Shown: positions 10,373-22,709 of the stretch, one piece after another
Layout of the letters: every line of letters begins with the position of its first letter
Numbering within the stretch: position 1 is the stretch's first letter
Assembly: GCA_026122225.1 (NCBI GenBank)
Contig: JANEZZ010000522.1
Coordinates: 806,001-870,000 of the forward strand
Direction of reading: 5' to 3'
From: Heloderma charlesbogerti
Taxonomy: Eukaryota; Chordata; Lepidosauria; Squamata; Helodermatidae
DNA: 64,000 bases
Translations under genes and position numbers: made by a program
The notes under the pieces: generated by a model
What the model was told of the DNA's origin: nothing
Databases searched by the model: none
What the model saw: the letters and a program-made list of their open reading frames with translations, nothing else

Positions 10373-10841
10373 CATCCTCTTTTATTATAATAGGTGTACT
10401 CTCATACACGACGAGCAGGGTGGGGTGGGGAGAGTGGGTGTGAAATGCGGAACAATCTATTTGACAACAGGAAAATTCATAGAGTTTGAAGTATTAGAAA
10501 AGTTTTACACACTTTTTATAACCCTTTGGAATCGGTTATGATTCCAAATGGGCAGGAAAGTTAAATCCAGCATGGAAATGGAAGAGACCTGAACCATTCT
10601 GGACTATAATACTGAACAGCTGTAATGTTGGTCCTGTTGCCAAGCCTCACATCAGCAGCTGGTATGGTGGAGCCCATGCTGGGGCCCGTGGCCTTCCTTT
10701 TTCTTTTTCTTTTAAAAGAACAGTTATGGCCTGGTGCTGTGAAGGGAAGCACTGGGCTACATGGCTGTTGCCGCTACCATGTTCATCATGCCCGGTGCCT
10801 CTGGGCCCTGCCCACAACATGCGCTATGTCAGGGGCTGGGA
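10373..10841. other. Intergenic, unannotated
   Basis: A CCTCTTTTATTATAATAG block at 10376 looks like another repeat's end. Otherwise nothing is recognised. Confidence 0.4.
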
Positions 10842-11032
10842 CAGTGGAGGCTGGTGGCTCTGATGTCATTGGGGTGGTGAATCCACTCCAGGTTTCAGTT
10901 AGGACTCTAAATGAGCTATGCAAGGTGCTTCCATACCTTGGCTAGCTCCTTTAGAGTCCTGACTAGTTCGGACTGAAACCCAGAGCGCATTCACCGCTCC
11001 ACTGACATCAGAGCCACCAGCCTCCATTGGGC
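10842..11032. mobile_element. Palindromic MITE family D, longer copy
   Basis: CAGTGGAGGCTGGTGGCTC at the left pairs with GAGCCACCAGCCTCCATTG at the right. The inner arms include CAGGTTTCAGT and ACTGAAACCCAGAG. It is longer than the nested copy at 8889 because the central part is retained. Confidence 0.8.
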
Positions 11033-12126
11033 GAGGCCTAGTGGCTTTGGGAATAATGGAGATGGCAGTGGCTGCATTGGCCTGGCCCTGTGCCTCTCTT
11101 CACATTGCTGGGCTGCAGGAGAACCAGGTTGCTGGAGTAGCGCTGGGAATGCAGCTCATCCAAGGACCCTTTAATCCTGGCATCAACCCTGCTTGTTTCT
11201 TCAGACAATGTCTTTTTGGAGGTTTGGTTCCTTTTAAGGTAATTCACACCAGCACACTTTGAGGGCTGCAGCATCAGTTCTTTGTCAACGTAAACAGCAT
11301 CATAGTACTCTAGGCTGAATTGTGTTTCAGGATAATGTGGCTGGTTTGCATTCAGTACATGTAAGTGACTTTTGTGAGATTTTGTATTTGGGAAGAGGAT
11401 CAGATTTTCTGTGTAAGATGTGAATGATCTCTCAGTCCACCTCTTTCCTGTCTCCTTGCTTCTCTGGCTTCTGAACCCTCCATTTACTTAAAAACAAGTA
11501 CCAAATGCAGCAATGAAAATGACATTTCAAGAGACTCTTGACTAATGCAGAAATGGTTTTTGGCACTATAAAACTGAGCTTCTAAAAATCTTGACATACT
11601 TAAAAAAAATAAAAACCCTTCCAAGACCCCCATCTCTGTTTCTAACACAGGAAAATTCAGGTTGGACCACCTCTGGGGATTAGAAGAATGCTGTTCAACT
11701 TGCACATTTTATCTTTAAACATGCGGGTTATGAATTTCTTTGGAGCTGAATAACTCCTGCTGTTGACATATTACATGTTGCAGTAAAACCTATATGTCTC
11801 CTATAGGGTTGGTGAGCAGGAAATCAGACAAGACAATGGAGCATATTTTAATCCTAGCACAGAAAAATATTTTATTTGTAATATTTTGAATAAATCCTTC
11901 AGAGCTTAATATAAGTAGGTATGCCAGACAGCTCAGCAAATATTTTTCCTCTTGGGGGGCACCTACAGTTTTCAGCAGTATTGCTTTGGAAAGGGATATG
12001 ATGCTGGGGAATGTTTAAAAATAATACACTCTAAGAAGAACAGAAAATGGCAAGTTCCCATCATTGCAATGGTTGTGCTTTGGTGATGTACAGGAGACGA
12101 GTCTGTCTGCAGTGAAGAGCTACGGG
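11033..12126. other. Intergenic, apparently single-copy
   Basis: No repeat family is recognised over about 1.1 kb. It is one of the few long segments that could be unique sequence. Confidence 0.4.
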
Positions 12127-12212
12127 GTTGTACTTAATGTTAGTCTAACTTACAAGTCGCAGTCATTTCAATGGGTCTAAGTAGGACTAACAACAGATAC
12201 AACCCACTGATT
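12127..12212. mobile_element. Short palindromic MITE, family E2
   Basis: The arms GGGTTGTACTTAATGTTAGT and ACTAACAACAGATACAACCC are inverted. The related element is at 36653-36778. Confidence 0.65.
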
Positions 12213-12851
12213 TTACACTGGTTTCTGGTTGGTGTGTCAAGTGAAGACTGTTCCCAAGCTGTTATCTAGTTTCTCAAAATCATCTGACTTGGGGGAATGA
12301 TTTTATCCATAATTAGATTCTCACACTAGATCTGGAGCCCTTAGCATGATATTCTGCCCTCACCTAAAGGATTATGGGTGGCTCAATTTAGCCTTATTTT
12401 TTGTGGGGGTCTATGCTGCTGTTTGAAATTTGTTTTTTGTCTCAATAGGGTGTGGTTGTGGGGCATGAGGTCCCCTCTGGGCCTTCTTAAACAGTGACAG
12501 GTCGATTGGGATGGGCATATGAACTGAGACTGCGGCCCAGAATCTTGAGGGCTGGGCTGCCCCTCACAAGGAGTGCACCCTCTGGTACTCCCCAAGAGAT
12601 ATTTTGGTGCCTGAGACAGAAAAATGCAGACAGTCCCCGCTTCATCCTGGTAATAAAAACAAAATTGTCGGTTCATTCCTAGTGGTATCCCACCCACCTA
12701 CTGTGGGCTGCCTCACCTAACAGTCAGACCAGCCCTATTCTTCCCCTGCTGTCCAGTCTGTCCTCCATTCTTGTATTACCTCAGAGTCCTCCATCGGTTA
12801 CAGAAGCCTGTGGGTGAGTAAGATCTCTGACTTCGTGCAGGATGCCAGTAC
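12213..12851. other. Intergenic, unannotated
   Basis: No exon or repeat assignment is possible here. Confidence 0.35.
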
Positions 12852-13142
12852 CAGGGCCTACCCAAGATATTTTTTTGTCTGAGGTGAAGGACAAGATGGC
12901 ATCCCCACCTCCCATTCCATGTACAAGAGCTGACTGGACTGGCAGTTGAATCTTATTTCAACACTAGTGATGAGACGGCATCCTTCCCCGCACCTGAGGG
13001 CAGCAGGCTAGCTGAGGGGTGCAGGCCATGCTCCATGGCACCTACAGCTCTGATCACCAACCCGTTGCTGCTGCTCCCTCTTCCCCGTCATCTGCCATCT
13101 GAGATGGCCGCCTCACTCTACCTAATGGAAGGCCCGAGCCTG
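12852..13142. mobile_element. hAT-like MITE family A
   Basis: Its body (AGCTGACTGGACTGGCAGTT, GGCAGCAGGCTAGCT, GCCTCACTCTACCTAATGG) aligns with the elements at 37009-37278 and 47740-47988, and inverted with 27062-27390 and 43776-44048. Its ends CAGGGCCTACCC/GGCCCGAGCCTG are degenerate. Confidence 0.7.
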
Positions 13143-14256
13143 CCCCCACCCCAATATGGTGAGAGGCGGCTTGAGAAGGTGTTGCTTGCTTCCAACTTTC
13201 CTGGATGCCCTGCTTGATGTGGGAAGGGTGCTGTTCTTGACTTGGAAGCCCCGTTCCCAGCCTCTAGGTCTCCACATGTGTCCATGTTATGGGGTACTGG
13301 GGTGGGGGCATGTGAGAGATCTTTGGCCATGCCAGCTTTACACAGCGAAGGAGAACACAGACAGCAGTGGCTTAAAAAAAACAATGGTCTAATCATGCCT
13401 GTATTTCCTTTGGATTTTATGAAACTCTGGAGTGGGGGAGGGCAACTGCAATTAGGATTGAGAACAACTGAATGAAAATACATTTTTGCCTAGGGAGTTT
13501 TCTAGCTCTCCACCCTTGTCCTGTTAGCGTTGAACTGGGCCTACTGTCACAGTAGGAAAGTAGATACTCCTGTTGCTCCAGAGAAATATTTAAAAAATGC
13601 ATTTATAGTGTTAGCATCACTTATTAAAAAACAAACAAATGTCCCTGTCCCACAGGGAAGCAAAGCATTGATTTGGAAATAAATTGGGTGGGGTAGTAAA
13701 GACACCCTATGTCCACTAGGGGACAGGTTGGGTATAGGAATAGCAACTCTGCATGAGTGGCAAAGGGGCTTCTAAGAGATTGTACTAAGCCTGACTGACA
13801 TTAAATAGCCCAAATCTACCTCTGTCAGCGCGTTCCCAAGCCACAGGCAACCATGGCAGGACAAAAACATCCAAAGCCTATAGGAGGAAGTCTTAGAGTG
13901 GGAGGCCTCCTGAGTCCAGGGGAAAGATATTAATTGTTTTAAGAGGAAGACTGGGGTAAGCAGGCTGAAGGATGATCCAATCTGCTGATAACATGACCAT
14001 AGTATCTCTACCTGGTTCTTGCTTTTGGGATGACTGGAGGGTTGTCAAAGTAGCCTGGTCCTAGCTAGGGTAGGGGAGAGAGGAAGGGCTAGTAGTCCCA
14101 TTTGCTCAGAGATCTGGATACTCCCCACAGCTTTGCCTGTGGGTTTAACCAAGAAGGGCTAGTAATATAGCTTCTGCCTCCTGGGAATGCATTGAGCATT
14201 CCTGCATTTCAAAACCTGGCCTTCTCTTCCTTCTACTTAAGGATCATCATTTGGCC
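13143..14256. other. Intergenic, apparently single-copy
   Basis: No repeat family is recognised. A CCACTAGGGGACAG block near 13710 only loosely resembles a CTCF site. Confidence 0.35.
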
Positions 14257-14394
14257 CAGGCTTCCCCAACCTGGTACCCTCCTAATGTTTTGTACTGCAT
14301 CTCCCGTCAGCCCCAGCCAGCAAGGACAATGATCTAGGGTGATGGGAGTTGTAGTCCAAAAATCTGTAGGGCTCCAGGTTGGGAAAGGCTGATC
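14257..14394. mobile_element. Palindromic MITE family B
   Basis: AGGCTTCCCCAACCTGGTAC on the left and CTCCAGGTTGGGAAAGGCT on the right, with CCCGTCAGCCCCAGCCAGC in the middle. Confidence 0.75.
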
Positions 14395-14797
14395 CTGGGT
14401 TGTCAACCTTTAGAAACTCAGGTTGTTGAAATGAATCTCTTTGGAAAGCTGCATATATTGAAAACCCACTCACGCTACCCTTAAGCAGTATTGTCTGTGA
14501 AACACATGGTTTGGTCACATTTGTTGTGGGGGGAAAGTGTCAGGATAACTAGTTTCCTTGCAGGCACTGGATGTCACACCAGGACGTCAACATGGCAGCA
14601 GTCCGTTGGAGAGTCAAAGGACCCAGTGAGGCAGGTCGGTTTGGGGACTCACATGTTCTCTGTCACTGTGTGTTGGGTTACACATCAGGTTAGCTGGTGG
14701 AGAGTGCTGATAAAAATGGTAGCCCCCCTGCCATAAGACTTCGGGACATGCAAAGTGTGGTTCAGGACTATTGCACAGTGAGTTTCCCTGTCTCCAC
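14395..14797. other. Intergenic, unannotated
   Basis: No supported feature. Confidence 0.35.
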
Positions 14798-15545
14798 TAG
14801 AGATGTATGAAAAATTTGTCACAATTCGTTTTTGATCAGGATTTATCCAGTTCTTACCTGCCAGACCGAACATGGACTTGGATGTAATCTCCAGTTGAAG
14901 TCTGTATATTTCTGAGCTTGCAATGTGATTAGTGGACCCAAAAAAATGTGTTTGACATGTGTACATTTGAAAACTGCATATGAAAAAATGTGTACTTTTG
15001 AAAAATGCACACAAATACTCTTTAATCAATGGGAGAAGAATGCATACATTTCAAAGATGTGCATAATTGATGCATCCATTTGGAAAAATACGCATGAGAG
15101 CCATTGCTGCCAGTCAGCATTGCAATCTGTCAAAGAACTTGTCAGTTCCCCCCACCTTCTCACTTGGGAAGTGCCATGTTGAGGATGAAACTGACAAGTT
15201 CCTTGACAAGTACTGAATATAGTTGTGCTGATACGGATATTTACAAGAGGAGAATATGCCTCTGCAGGGCAACATAGTTGTGACTGTGCACACTTGTGCA
15301 AGATCACCAATAAAATAATATTTTTAAAAAATTTGACACCGATTGTGCAAATTTCAAGAGCCTCCCCACCAATTGCACAAATTGTAATTTGCGCAAATGG
15401 CGGAACCCGAAAAAATATGCGCAAAACATTTCCAGAAAAAAAGGGGGGGGGATCTGCTACAGTCTGCTGCTCCTTATCAGAACAGAATGCTGTGGAATCC
15501 CATTGGGCTTAAACTGAACAGAATTCCCAGTGTCGCACATCCCTG
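14798..15545. mobile_element. hAT-type non-autonomous element (TAGGGATGT-end group)
   Basis: The ends TAGAGATGTATGAAA and CGCACATCCCTG are inverted and match the termini of elements at 28412, 55350 and 61712. The flanks GTCTCCAC/ATCTCACC agree at 5 of 8 positions. The interior has short repeats such as TTTGAAAAATGCACAC and TGCGCAAAT. Confidence 0.6.
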
Positions 15546-15796
15546 ATCTCACCCCATTACCACGAGAATGGGAAACAACACAACCCCATCCTGTCTCTTC
15601 TATCCAGCCAGGGCTTTTAACAGCTGCATGGCAGGCAGCAACTGAACCGGGAGTTAATTTCTGGGTAGGGCCCGGAAGGCTGAGCCTACCCCACACATTT
15701 CCAGGGTAGACCCAGGCCCACCCATCACTTTTGTCAGTGTTTTCTCCTCCCATTGGAAATGAAAGATATAACTAGTATTGGTATTATTTATTTGCA

Positions 15797-15885
15797 GTAC
15801 AATCCTATGCATATCTACTCAGAAGTAAGTCCCATTGAGTTCAATGAGACGTATATCTTGGTAAGTGTATATAGAATTACACTCT
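15797..15885. mobile_element. Short palindromic MITE, family E
   Basis: AATCCTATGCATATCTACTC with AAGTAAGTCCCATTGAGTTC on the left; the right end is decayed (TATATAGAATTACACTC). Confidence 0.75.
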
Positions 15886-15899
15886 TATTCAATGTATGC

Positions 15900-16330
15900 A
15901 TAGCCCTATAGCCAAATATCTCAGGATGACATACATCATTTTTTTAAAAAACCACACACAATAAAGCCAATAATGTTACTCATAAACAAAAAGAAACTGA
16001 AAGCTGCAGCAACAGCAATAATTTTAAAAGCAAAAGATAAACATCAAGGCAGCTTTAAAACAATCTTTAAAATATGTAAACATGGAGAAAGACAATTTTT
16101 AAAACTCAGCTTTAAACATATCATTCAGAATAAAACAAGTAGCAAGCTAAAAATGCAAGGGCCCAAGATGGTAAAAAGATCTTTGCCTGGCACTAGAAAG
16201 TCAACAAAATAGGTACTAGATAGACCTCTAGAGAAGGCATTTCCTATTTGGGGGCTACCACAGAAAAGGCTTGCTCACAAGTAGCCACCTGCCAAATCTC
16301 GGGGGCACTCAGAGGAGAGTTTCGGATGAT
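15900..16330 (-). mobile_element. L2-like LINE 3' region, decayed
   Basis: It resembles 305-640 in having an A-rich stretch of AATAAA-like blocks, then GGCATTTCCTATTTGGGG and CAGAAAAGGCTTGCTCACAA. Those positions correspond to the segment with TTGTTCCAAAGGTG at about 580 in the other copy. Confidence 0.45.
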
Positions 16331-16540
16331 TTCAAGAAACCAACATTTCTCTCCCTCGGTGGCTTCTGTTTTTTGTGTGCTGCTCCTCGTCATTGCTTTG
16401 GGCAGCTTCAACCCACACCTTGTAGGTGTCTCTTTCTTATGCTTTGTGCTCTTCCACCCCACCCCACATGACATTTTGGTTCTTGCCCTGTGCTGTTTGC
16501 ATTTTGCTAAACTATGGTGAGTCAGAGTGTAAAACTAAGA

Positions 16541-16800
16541 CCAGGTCCACATGATCACGGAGGGGGAAATAAGCCATGGTGGCTTGTTTCCTCTGGCGTA
16601 CATTCCAAGGGAATTTGCATAATTACCCTTGCTAGTGTGGCTTGCTGTGTCATGTAAGCCCTGCAAGGGTGGCTTGTTGCTATGGTTAACAAGCCACCCA
16701 GGACCTATGGGCTGTTTTACAAGCCACCCTCACCAGGTTCACATGACATGGCAAGCCACTGAGGCTTATTCCTCCCTCTGTGACTGTAAACAGGCCCAGT
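16541..16800. mobile_element. Palindromic MITE, family J
   Basis: Left TCACGGAGGGGGAAATAAGCC pairs with right GGCTTATTCCTCCCTCTGTGA, allowing three mismatches. Repeated GGCTTG/CAAGCC blocks lie inside. No flanking duplication was identified. Confidence 0.65.
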
Positions 16801-17205
16801 CTTGGAAAGGAGACTGTGAGTTGCAAACTAGGAAGAAGAGGAAGGCAGAGCAGGGACAGGACCGCACCAGCAGTCACTTACCTAGTGGTGGAAGTAGCTG
16901 ACTGCACCACGTTTTGGCATTCATTTGCTTTTGCCTGCATTCTCCATCCACTCCATGCTGACTGGGGGCTCCATCACACAGGCAGAGAATTCCACATCAG
17001 TGCCAGTTCTTTCCCCATCTGGTATCATTGCAGGACTGGGTCGTTCTCTTTAAATGTCTGTCCCTGTCACATTATTTTTCATTTCTTTCCTTCTCACGGG
17101 GATGGTGATGCCGCTCGGCGTGAAGCAATAATTACTCTCTGGCTCCTGCCCCTTTCCCTCCCCTTGCACGTTACTGGTGGATGGGGACTGACATGCTGTA
17201 AGTCT
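16801..17205. other. Intergenic, unannotated
   Basis: No supported feature. Confidence 0.35.
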
Positions 17206-17255
17206 GCAACCCTCAGCACACTTACTTGGGAGTAAGTCCCATTGAACTTAATGGG
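17206..17255. mobile_element. MITE family E, half copy
   Basis: Only the arm with ACTTACTTGGGAGTAAGTCC and CATTGAACTTAATGGGG is present. Confidence 0.6.
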
Positions 17256-18418
17256 GTGCTCTGAATCAACGGAGGACGTTTATTCTGAGCTTGGTGGGGT
17301 GGGGGATCAGATCTGTCTCCCTTCCTTGCAGGGAGGCATTTTGCCCTCTTCTCCCTCCAGTCAAGAAATGTGCTCAAACATTTACATGGCAGACACGTGG
17401 TTTGAGAGCAACGCACTTTGGCACCATCTGGTGCTGCTGTTGCCAAGCGGGTGGCGTGCTGCGCTGTGGCCAGGATTTGGGCAGTTTGGGACGGGGGTCG
17501 CCTTGAAGCAAAGGGGAAAATGGCTGGCAGGGGGTGGGTGGGGTGTAGATCTTTCCTTCCTCAGCAAGACTTGAGCAGAGGCAGGAGTCACCCTCAAAGC
17601 ATGCGCCCTCCCCTCCTTGCAAGGAAGGGAGAAAGCACAAGCCCGCCCCCCTGTCAAATCTGCTCTGTCTCCTTCCATGCAGCCCTGCTCAGGACATGCC
17701 CCTCAGCCCCTTCTCAATGCCTTTGTCATCCTGACCACGCCCCCAACAACTGAAAACAAACGCCCACAGCTGGTTTCTTCCACTATTGGAGAATTTCACG
17801 GGGAGGTCATGGCACTCCAGTTTGGTGGGCTGGAAAAAATACATTTTTTTTGCGTTTGGAAAAACACGGGATAGGCTGGAGGAAATGGTGGGAGACACCC
17901 TGGAGGGTCACGGTGTTATCTAAAGAGCCTGCAAACTTCCATGGCAGAGCCCTCTCAATAGCAGGATTAAAGCTCCATGTGAAGAAGCCCTAGGCAGTTG
18001 TAGCTAGGGGAGCTGGCTCTTAAACTACTCTGGCTGGGTGGTGGCTAATGGGCCCCATATGTGTGCCCCAAAGTTTCACCCTAACGGCACCACTGGAAGT
18101 CCAGCTCAGAGTAAAATGGGATGATGCTATTTTGAGTTTGTTTGATGTTTCCTATAAGGTTTTTGTTGTTGTTGTTACATAAGATATCAAATACATATGT
18201 TCTTTAAAATTATATAGAGGTAAGGCCCAACGTGGTGAATTATCTCCTGATTATTTGTTAAAGCGAACATCTGGTAGGTGCAACCCTGACAACACATGTT
18301 TAAACGGTGATAAAAAGAGAGCTTTTAAATTTAAATTTCATTTTGCATACTGTCACTCTTCCTATGTTGTGAGCTGTTAAATTGGATCCAGCTCTACGCT
18401 GTTTCCCACAGCTGGAAG
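17256..18418. other. Intergenic, GC-rich at first
   Basis: 17290-17700 is GC-rich with repeated CCTTGCA(A/G)GG pieces. The many overlapping open frames have no known domain and reflect composition. Confidence 0.35.
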
Positions 18419-18821
18419 AGTGGCAGCCACTATAGCGGGCACGTGTCCTACTTTATGTAGGACAGTCTTCTGTTTGAAGGGCTCTCAGAGGACAGTCTTC
18501 TATTTGAAGGTGTCCTCTGTTTGAAGGACTGTCCAGTCCAAAGCCTGTTTAAAGATAAAGAACAATAAGAAGGGAAGGAGCGTAGTGGCCTTGAGCTGTC
18601 CTTCAGCAGCTAGCCCCTGGGCTATAGGCACACAAGCCACCTCATCACAGTCTTTCCTATTATGGTCAGATGCACCATAAAGGTGGCCTAAAAATTTTAA
18701 TTGAATAAATACAATTTGCATCCATATGTATAAATTAGCATATGCAAATATTATGCAACTATGTGTCCTCTTTGGGGGTGATGCATGGCCTCTTTTTTGG
18801 CTATGATTAAGTGGCCACCCT
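18419..18821. mobile_element. Non-autonomous element, family H
   Basis: It begins near ACGTGTCCTACTTTATGTAGG and ends AAGTGGCCACCCT. It is homologous in order to 21753-22706 but lacks the LINE found inside that copy. A GACAGTCTTCT(G/A)TTTGAAGG unit is duplicated inside. Confidence 0.65.
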
Positions 18822-19049
18822 ACCAGCCCCTCTCTCCACCCCAAGAAAACTACCTCTGTTGTACATCATCCATGGGTCAAGGGCCTACCCAAGAAATCAA
18901 TGTGAACTGAGCCCCTCAACAGGTGAGGTCGTGCAGCTGTTGAAGGCATGGGTCCCAGTCAGAAAGCCAGTAACCATCACTTTCGTTGTATGAATGGTTA
19001 ACTGAGTGTTAAGCAAACTTGTGAAGAACTACAGAATAAACTTTAGCCC

Positions 19050-19077
19050 GTGTGTGTGTGTGTGTGTGTGTGTGTGT
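19050..19077. repeat. (GT)n microsatellite
   Basis: 14 uninterrupted GT units. Confidence 0.95.
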
Positions 19078-20836
19078 AGCTTTGGACAAAGGTCTTTGAA
19101 AATAATAATGCTTTAGCTCTCATTCAGTATGTATCCGAATGCATCTTGCCCTCATACACTCAGAGCACTGTGTTACCATGTCAGAATCCGTATGGGATGG
19201 AGAATATCTTCCTAGAAGGAAGGATCTGAGGGAGGTGCTTCTTTCCCTACAAAGTGACTCATGCGGACACTCTTACAGGCCCAGGGGCTCTACATTGCAT
19301 CATGAGATCTGGCAACTCTACCCAATGTGGCGAGAACTGAGCTGAAAGGCTGTTGCAATTTGGCGGAAAGTGCTCAGAAGGGTTAACTATCCTTCAGACT
19401 TCTCACTTTCTCGCTCTCTTTCTCTGGCATGCTTTGGGAAGCTTTGTTCGTTGGAGTATTAAATTCCACAGCTGTAAATAATCTGTAGCAGGAGAATTAT
19501 CAAGGCCTTGGGAAGAAGCAGCTTTTATTAATAAGATTGGGTCTCCCAGAGAAAGCTCACGTAGCTCCTTTCCACCCTTTCCTGGCTGCTTCTCTTACAG
19601 GGTTTTTCTTGGGTGGGGGGAACTCTGTGTCAGGATCTAGGCCCTTGCCTGGAGCTTTCCTATACAAACAGGTGTGCCGAAACTTTGCAAAGAGAGAACC
19701 TCTGTGCCTCAAGCCCAGCAACTGGCCAGTGGTGAGGCTCAGGCAGCCACAGCCCAGTTTTGCTTGGATGGCTGTGATTTAGCCCCATTGGTTACCTTTA
19801 GAGCCCAAGTGACCAATGAAAATCTTGGAACCAAGTCTTCTGTGTTAGGAGTATCTATACCCTTTATATATGTGGGGCTGTTGACAGATTAATAATCATG
19901 GATAAAAGAAGTTAACTCTGGCTTTTGATGGGAGGTGTCAACTTCTCAATCAGCTTCTGTAACTGTATGTTTAATAGTGGCTTGAGGCGCAGACATGAGC
20001 CCCCAATAAAGGGAGCGATCCTATGGGTTGCACCCTCGTTTGAACTTGGTCTGGAGGAGCAATGGGGGTGATTTTTGCCTCTCCGTGCTCCTGTTGTTTT
20101 GTTTTTGCTTGAAACATGCCTCATCTGAGAGAGGTGCGCTGGTGGGGGCTGGAGAGGCCATAGGAAATATCATGTCCTGGTCTCTCTTCTCCCTTCCCCA
20201 TCATCGGAATGCCCACTTACAGACTCTCCGAGGTCCTCTGAGGTTCTTTCCGAGGTGGCTGTGAGGTGGTGGTGAGAGGGTTCAGATTCTAGAGTCCCCC
20301 TTCCAGGGTTGTGGCGGTGTCTATGGCCTTGGAGGGGGGACCCTGAAGAATCCTGTGGCCTCTAGGACAGTCTCCGAGGGGCTATAGGACTTCTCCCCCT
20401 ATCTCTATTTTTGTGGACCAAAAAGCCTTGTCTGCCCATTTCTGTAGAGCAAGGTATTGTTAGAGCCTCAGGAGCAGGCCAGGCTTCCCCTGTCCCACCC
20501 CAGTGGTTATCTGATGACTCTATCTTTAAGTTCATTCAATCCAAGTATGTTTGCATATAGCCATAACTTTAAAGATAAAGATTAGGACTTGCAGAATTTC
20601 TCTCACATTAGAGATAAGGTCTAGTTCCTGCCAAGTTTAATATTTTCTTTCCCATTATTTTGAGCACAGAAGAATGGAGATTCCCTACTAAATTAACTTA
20701 CCAATGCAACAAGCAAACAAACCATCTTCAAAAATGAACAAATCCTTTCAAGATTATGGAAGATCATCATTTCAGTACACCAGCTTCAGTGCTTCCAGGT
20801 TGGGCGTCTTCCTATTCTCACTGCTAGAAGAAGAGC
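19078..20836. other. Intergenic, apparently single-copy
   Basis: About 1.8 kb without a recognised repeat, one of the larger such segments. No exon is supported. Confidence 0.35.
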
Positions 20837-20969
20837 TGCAGCAGCCTTTCACAACCTGGTGCCCTCTGGATGGGTTGGACTACAATTCCTACGATCACCT
20901 AGCCAGCCATGCTGGCTGGGAGTTGTGGTCCAACCCATCCGGAGGGCATCAGATTGGCGGAAGGCTGAA
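20837..20969. mobile_element. Palindromic MITE family B
   Basis: CAACCTGGTGCCCTCTGGAT pairs with ATCCGGAGGGCATCAGATTG; the centre is CCAGCCATGCTGGCTGG. Confidence 0.8.
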
Positions 20970-21026
20970 CTACAGTAACTTCATCCTGGAGGTAAACTGG
21001 AGGGGAGAAATGATCTGTAACAGCGT

Positions 21027-21126
21027 AATCCTATGCTGATTATTCCCAGGTAACTGTGTATGGAATTGGAGCATTATGTGGGAGTAAGACTCATTGAACT
21101 AAATAGCCGTGCATGGGCTTGCACTA
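21027..21126. mobile_element. Short palindromic MITE, family E
   Basis: GTAATCCTATGCTGATTATT on the left; GTGCATGGGCTTGCAC on the right. Confidence 0.65.
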
Positions 21127-21421
21127 GTGTCCTTTACAATCAGATTGCAATTGGGGAAGAGACTGCTGGGCATGGTGCCCATCAATCTCCACCTCACTGG
21201 TGAATCTGTCAGTTACTTCAAATAGACCTGGAAGCTCTCTAGTGGCTCATTCCTTCATGTGGCCTCTGTGTTGCTTCCTTCTGTGCCAGTTTCAGCTGGG
21301 CCTTTTGGTACCCTCTTCAGGAGGCAATTTCAAAGCTTTGCTGGAGGCAGGAAGGAATTTCTGAGGTCTCCACAAGTTCACTGACTGGGGTTGTATCATC
21401 GGTTCCTAGAAAACGCCAGCC
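21127..21421. other. Intergenic, unannotated
   Basis: No supported feature. Confidence 0.35.
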
Positions 21422-21507
21422 ATGTTGCCCTCCAGATGTGTCTGAAATACAACACCTGGGGTGATGGGGGTTGCAGTCCTGGAGGGCAGCAAGTTGGGGA
21501 AAGCTGG
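21422..21507. mobile_element. MITE family B, deleted copy
   Basis: Both arms are present (TTGCCCTCCAGATGTG, GGAGGGCAGCAAGTTGGGG) but the centre is shortened. Confidence 0.65.
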
Positions 21508-21752
21508 GTTAAATAATTTCTTTTAAGACTTTCTTAAATTGGATACAGCAAGCTTTGAACTTCACGAATGTGTCTGAGAGACAGAGGCTGTGGCAGAATC
21601 ATGTGACCCACACCAAACTAAATTGGTCTGCTAAAAGTTATTTTACCTGCTTTGTTTCTTCTGTCTGTTGGGATCAACATGGCAACCACTGGTCCAGTTC
21701 AGACGTAATGATCTCTGTCTAATAAACCCATGCGATCCCGCCTCTCTTCTTG

Positions 21753-22706
21753 AGGGTGGCCATGTGTCCTCTTTTACAGAGGACAATCCCCTAGTTGAAG
21801 GGCTGCCAGAAGGCCCTCCTCTAGTTGAAGGGCTGTCCAGTCCAAGTCCAGTTTAAAGATTGGGAAAAGTTTGGAAAAAACTTTCCCCAAAACAAAAAAG
21901 ATTGCCAAAAGTCCAGTTTAGCTTGGAAAAAAGGAGGGTAAGGGGGGACATGATAGAAGTGTACAAAATTATGTATGGTGTGGAGACAGTGGATAGGGAA
22001 ACAGACATTTTCCTCCCTCTCTCATCATACTAGAACCTGGGGTCATCCCATGAAGGTGACTGGTGGGAGATTCAGGACAGGTAAAAGGAAGTACTTCTTC
22101 ACACAGCGCATAGTTAAACTATGGAATTCGCTATCTCAGGATGTAGTGATGGCCACCAATGTGGATACCTTTAAAAGAGGGTTAGATAAATACCTGGAGG
22201 AAAAGGCTTTCAATGGCTACTAGTCCTGATGGCTCATGCTACCTCCAGTATCAGAGGCAGTGAGCCTATGTACACCAGTTGCTAGGGAACAAGGGCAGGA
22301 GGATGCTGTTGCACTCATGCCTGGCTTGTGGGTTCCTGGTCGACGGCTGGGTGGCCACTGTGTGAACAGAATACTGTACTAGATGGACCCTTGGTCTGAT
22401 CCAGCATGGCTCTTTGTATATTCTTATGTTCTTAAAGACAGAGAACCATCGGAAGGCGGAGCTGGACCTTGAACTTGCCCACCAGCAGCACCTGGACAAT
22501 AGACCGAGCAAGGCACACAGGTCACGGTCTTCCACACTATGGTGAAATGCACTGTATTTCTATTTAAATTGTAAGAATAATGCCTACATTTGCATCTCTT
22601 TGTGTAAATTAGCACATGCACATTTTATGCAAATTGCTGTCCTCTTTAGTCCTCTTTTTTGGTGATATATTTCTTCTATTTTTGGTGATTCATAAGTGGC
22701 CACCCT
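21753..22706. mobile_element. Non-autonomous element family H, interrupted by a LINE
   Basis: The inverted ends are AGGGTGGCCA and TGGCCACCCT. The outer parts (GTCCTCTTTTACAGAGGAC at left; TTATGCAAATTGCTGTCC near 22633 and TCCTCTTTTTTGG near 22652 at right) align with 18419-18821. About 0.5 kb of LINE sits in the middle. Confidence 0.7.
21919..22437 (+). mobile_element. CR1-group LINE, 5'-truncated, nested in family H
   Basis: It encodes the RT-protein C-terminus (RGDMIEVYKIMYGVETVDR, GGRFRTGKRKYFFTQRIVKL, WNSLSQDVVMATNVDTFKRG) to a stop at 22221-22223. The 3' UTR ends TCTGATCCAGCATGGCTC and TTCTTATGTTCTTA. It lacks the catalytic part of the RT. Confidence 0.8.
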
Positions 22707-22709
22707 AGC

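Noticed and set aside
13707..13722. CTCF-like CCACTAGGGGACAG
   Set aside because: The GGGGAC core breaks the essential GGC position.
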